Below are positions 6,139 through 7,793 of a stretch of DNA of 7,793 bases, piece by piece; the stretch's first letter is position 1, and each line of letters starts with the position of its first letter. Origin of the DNA: an uncultured Lachnospiraceae bacterium. Lineage in GTDB: Bacteria; Bacillota; Clostridia; Lachnospirales; Lachnospiraceae. The stretch is from contig CACZQX010000342.1 in the NCBI GenBank assembly GCA_902783445.1, positions 1 through 7,793 on the forward strand. Direction: 5' to 3'. Both the position numbers and the translations under genes were made by a program. The notes beneath the pieces were generated by a model. That model worked only from the letters and a program-made list of their open reading frames with translations, ran no database searches and was not told the origin of the DNA.

Positions 6139-6816
6139 TTAGTCTACGGGATGCTCAATGGTCTCAAGCACCTGTAATTCCCCGGTGTTAAATTTTACAA
6201 TAAGTTTTGATACAAGATAATTTCTTCCGTTTCTTTCAATATTGCTGTTTTCGGTATAAGTTTCTTCGATAAAACGAAGGTTTGTCTGCTTAACCGTGGC
6301 AACGCCGCCGGAAAGAAGATCGATTTTTGCACTGTCTATGTCTTTTTCAACGATTCCCGTTGTTTCATCTTCATATCCTTGATTATTTGATGAAGAATTA
6401 TTTCCGCCTTTTGATGTGGATGACTTGGATGATCCGCCGGATGCTGACGGCTCTTCTACCTTAACATGAGCAATCCTGTTGACGGTTAATTCGTCGTAGC
6501 TAATGCTGTAATCCACCTCGTACGTACCCGGCTCCCACAAGTCCACTTCACTGGTATCCGCATAAATTTGTACATAAGCATCATCGGAAACTCCCTTAAA
6601 TTTAATGCCGGATGTAAAATCCACATCATCTCCAACATCGGCAAGTATATCATCTATTTCCACATAGAGTCCCGACTCGGTCATTTCAACCGTACCCGTT
6701 GCCTTGCCTTTAATATCTCCGAAGTTATAATTTTCTTTATCTTTTTTGCCGCATGCGCTGACAGCCAACAAAAGTATCAAGCACAATGCAAAAACAAGTA
6801 TTTTCTTCATTTTCAT
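6139..6816 (-). CDS. Putative lipoprotein with Ig-like region, function unknown
   Basis: 225 aa from ATG 6816. The start MKMKKILVFALCLILLLAVSAC is a lipoprotein signal peptide with lipobox VSAC and lipid-modified Cys22, so the mature protein should be anchored outside the membrane. Residues about 50-121 look like a bacterial Ig-like beta domain with the typical PGTYEVDY (96-103) near its end. Residues 123-147 are a Ser/Gly/Asn linker with repeated SS and NN. Residues 148-225 form a second, probably beta-rich domain (TGIVEKDIDSAKIDLLSGG, YLVSKLIVKF) that I cannot assign. A longer reading from 6876 would overlap the upstream gene and bury the signal peptide, so it is rejected. The ATG is 4 bp past the DJ-1 gene stop, and its AAGGT ribosome binding site (6825-6829) lies inside that gene, which points to translational coupling. 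No clear terminator separates it from the tig promoter. Confidence 0.8.
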   Translation of the reverse strand: MKMKKILVFALCLILLLAVSACGKKDKENYNFGDIKGKATGTVEMTESGLYVEIDDILADVGDDVDFTSGIKFKGVSDDAYVQIYADTSEVDLWEPGTYEVDYSISYDELTVNRIAHVKVEEPSASGGSSKSSTSKGGNNSSSNNQGYEDETTGIVEKDIDSAKIDLLSGGVATVKQTNLRFIEETYTENSNIERNGRNYLVSKLIVKFNTGELQVLETIEHPVD

Positions 6817-6820
6817 AAAA

Positions 6821-7372
6821 TCAGACCTTATAAATAATTCCTTTCGAAATTTCGTCTGCCTTTCCTTTTCCTTCAAAAATCTCTATAATTTTCAGCGCCA
6901 TATCCATAGCCGTTCCGGCTCCTCTGGAGGTTATGAAAATATCATCTTTGACAACATTGTCTTTAAGGATTTCGGCGCCGACAAGCTTAGCTTCAAAGCC
7001 CGGATAGCATGTGGCTTTTTTCCCTTCAAGAATTCCGAGTTGGCCGTAAACCGACGGTGCGGCACATATAGCGGCCAAATATTTCCTGCTTTTCACAAAG
7101 CGCTTAATTTCGTTGGACAACTCAACATTTTCCGCAAGATTTGTCGTTCCCGGCATTCCTCCCGGTAAAAACATCATATCACAATCCGCATAAGCCCCTT
7201 CTCTAAACAGACTATCCGCATTTACACTGATATCATGTGCTCCCGTAACCTTTAAACTTCCGTTAATTGAAATCATTTCCACGTTAATCGCAGCACGTCG
7301 AAGAAGATCAACAATTGTAAGCGCTTCCACTTCTTCAAAACCATCCGCCAAAAACACACCGACGTTTGCCAT
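6821..7372 (-). CDS. DJ-1/PfpI family protein (ThiJ/YajL-like)
   Basis: 183-aa cytoplasmic protein of the DJ-1/ThiJ/PfpI superfamily with the compact DJ-1-type single domain. The N-terminal strand and turn VGVFLADGFEEVEAL carry Glu16, which matches the conserved Glu18 of human DJ-1. FLPGGMPG (68-75) is the conserved glycine loop. The nucleophile elbow AICAAPSV holds Cys103, matching DJ-1 Cys106. The C-terminal SRGAGTAMDMALKIIE helix is also typical. Family members are reported to act in oxidative stress defence, as glyoxalases or as disputed protein deglycases; the real substrate here cannot be told from sequence. ATG 7372 has a strong AGGAGG six bases upstream. It is flanked by the TraX-family gene (10-bp gap) and the lipoprotein gene (4-bp gap), so the three are co-transcribed. 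Confidence 0.93.
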   Translation of the reverse strand: MANVGVFLADGFEEVEALTIVDLLRRAAINVEMISINGSLKVTGAHDISVNADSLFREGAYADCDMMFLPGGMPGTTNLAENVELSNEIKRFVKSRKYLAAICAAPSVYGQLGILEGKKATCYPGFEAKLVGAEILKDNVVKDDIFITSRGAGTAMDMALKIIEIFEGKGKADEISKGIIYKV

Positions 7373-7378
7373 AATATG

Positions 7379-7385
7379 CCTCCTA
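7379..7385 (-). promoter_or_regulatory. Ribosome binding site overlapping the TraX gene stop
   Basis: The minus strand reads TAGGAGG: the TAG stop of the upstream gene (7383-7385) shares its AG with the AGGAGG (7379-7384) that serves ATG 7372. A ribosome finishing the TraX-family gene is therefore placed on the DJ-1 gene start site, an arrangement typical of translational coupling. Confidence 0.8.
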
Positions 7386-7793
7386 TTTTATAATCCTAAA
7401 AATAATATAAATAACAATCAGATGAACCGGATAGAATAAATAAAAGAAATATTTGAATTTCTTCGTTCCCGGCTTACCGTTGTACAAAGCAATAAACGCA
7501 AATGATGCTATGGAATAAACTTGGGTCGTTCCCCATCTGATTGCAATGGTTGCCAATGAATATGTCGTAAATAAAGTAATCATGCTATTCCTCAACATAT
7601 AGAATACAAATATAACAATTATTCCATAGTAGGAATAGTCGCACTTAATCAGCCAAGCAAGGGCGCAAAACGCGGCTGCAATAAGGCATTTTACAAACAT
7701 ATTTTGCGTTTTTTCCGCAAAGTACATCATAATCACTGCTATAAGCAATGTAATCATTACATTTTGATGCGCGACAAATACCAAAACATGATA
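7383..7793 (-). CDS. TraX family membrane protein, C-terminal part
   Basis: The frame is open to the right edge, so the N-terminus is missing; 136 codons are visible. A TTG at 7784 is an internal Leu, not a start. About six hydrophobic segments can be seen, at residues 11-26, 34-50, 55-68, 70-86, 92-104 and 113-135 of the visible part. Conserved TraX-family landmarks are KCDYSYYG after the second segment and LYNGKPGTKKFKYFFYLFYPVHL before and in the last. TraX of the F plasmid acetylates pilin, but chromosomal TraX-like proteins of Firmicutes are a broad, mostly uncharacterised group of predicted membrane acyltransferases. Nothing else in the window suggests conjugation. The stop overlaps the ribosome binding site of the DJ-1 gene. 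Confidence 0.85.
   Translation of the reverse strand, partial: YHVLVFVAHQNVMITLLIAVIMMYFAEKTQNMFVKCLIAAAFCALAWLIKCDYSYYGIIVIFVFYMLRNSMITLFTTYSLATIAIRWGTTQVYSIASFAFIALYNGKPGTKKFKYFFYLFYPVHLIVIYIIFRIIK

Noticed and set aside
6817..6876. 20-residue N-terminal extension of the lipoprotein
   Set aside because: It would overlap the DJ-1 gene by 56 bp and place a charged stretch ahead of a perfect lipoprotein signal peptide. ATG 6816 has its own ribosome binding site.
6568..7168. Plus-strand open frames opposite the lipoprotein and DJ-1 genes
   Set aside because: They are antisense to two well-supported, coupled genes and have no ribosome binding sites or domains.
7383..7793. TraX-like gene as evidence of a conjugative element
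   Set aside because: Chromosomal TraX-family proteins are common in Firmicutes, and no relaxase, integrase, type IV secretion gene or attachment site is seen.
1..7793. An undescribed defence, mobile or RNA-based system
   Set aside because: No direct repeat arrays, reverse transcriptase, nuclease, toxin-like pair or unexplained gap above 150 bp was found. The content is mainly conserved core genes.

Overview
The window looks like a chromosomal core region of a low-GC Gram-positive bacterium of the class Clostridia, probably Lachnospiraceae or a close relative. The evidence is AT-rich DNA, strong AGGAGG/GAGGGG ribosome binding sites, UUG start use, a DUF4364 protein, a Rho with a long charged linker, and the order tig-clpP-clpX-ysxC. 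The placement is inferred from gene content, not from a search.

Layout from left to right. At the left edge (23-51) a near-consensus minus-strand promoter points out of the window, just past the end of rho. rho (minus) ends at 61 and most likely starts at a TTG at 1443 rather than at the longest-ORF TTG at 1506. An AT-rich divergent region with two small palindromes separates rho from a plus-strand DUF4364 winged-helix gene (1656-2174). That gene ends in a hairpin that contains its own stop codon and also serves as the boundary with convergent ysxC. From about 6120 down to 2184 runs a minus-strand proteostasis/ribosome cluster: trigger factor (tig), ClpP, ClpX and the ribosome-assembly GTPase YsxC/EngB. 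It is headed by a good extended -10 promoter. An 11-bp hairpin lies in the short clpX-ysxC gap, where many relatives carry lon. Upstream of tig, also on the minus strand, is a tightly coupled trio: a TraX-family membrane protein (truncated by the right edge), a DJ-1/PfpI-family protein, and a lipoprotein with an Ig-like region and an unassigned C-terminal domain.

How the genes fit together. Trigger factor meets nascent chains at the ribosome exit. ClpX unfolds tagged or regulated proteins into the ClpP chamber. YsxC acts in 50S assembly. Rho ends transcription of untranslated RNA. The TraX/DJ-1/lipoprotein group has no established common role; its overlapping ribosome binding sites and stop codons show only that the three are expressed together.

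I found no CRISPR array, mobile element, toxin-antitoxin pair, tRNA/rRNA or defence system. Most of the window is ordinary core genome. The parts worth a second look are the small regulatory structures, the lon-less clpX-ysxC junction and the unassigned lipoprotein.
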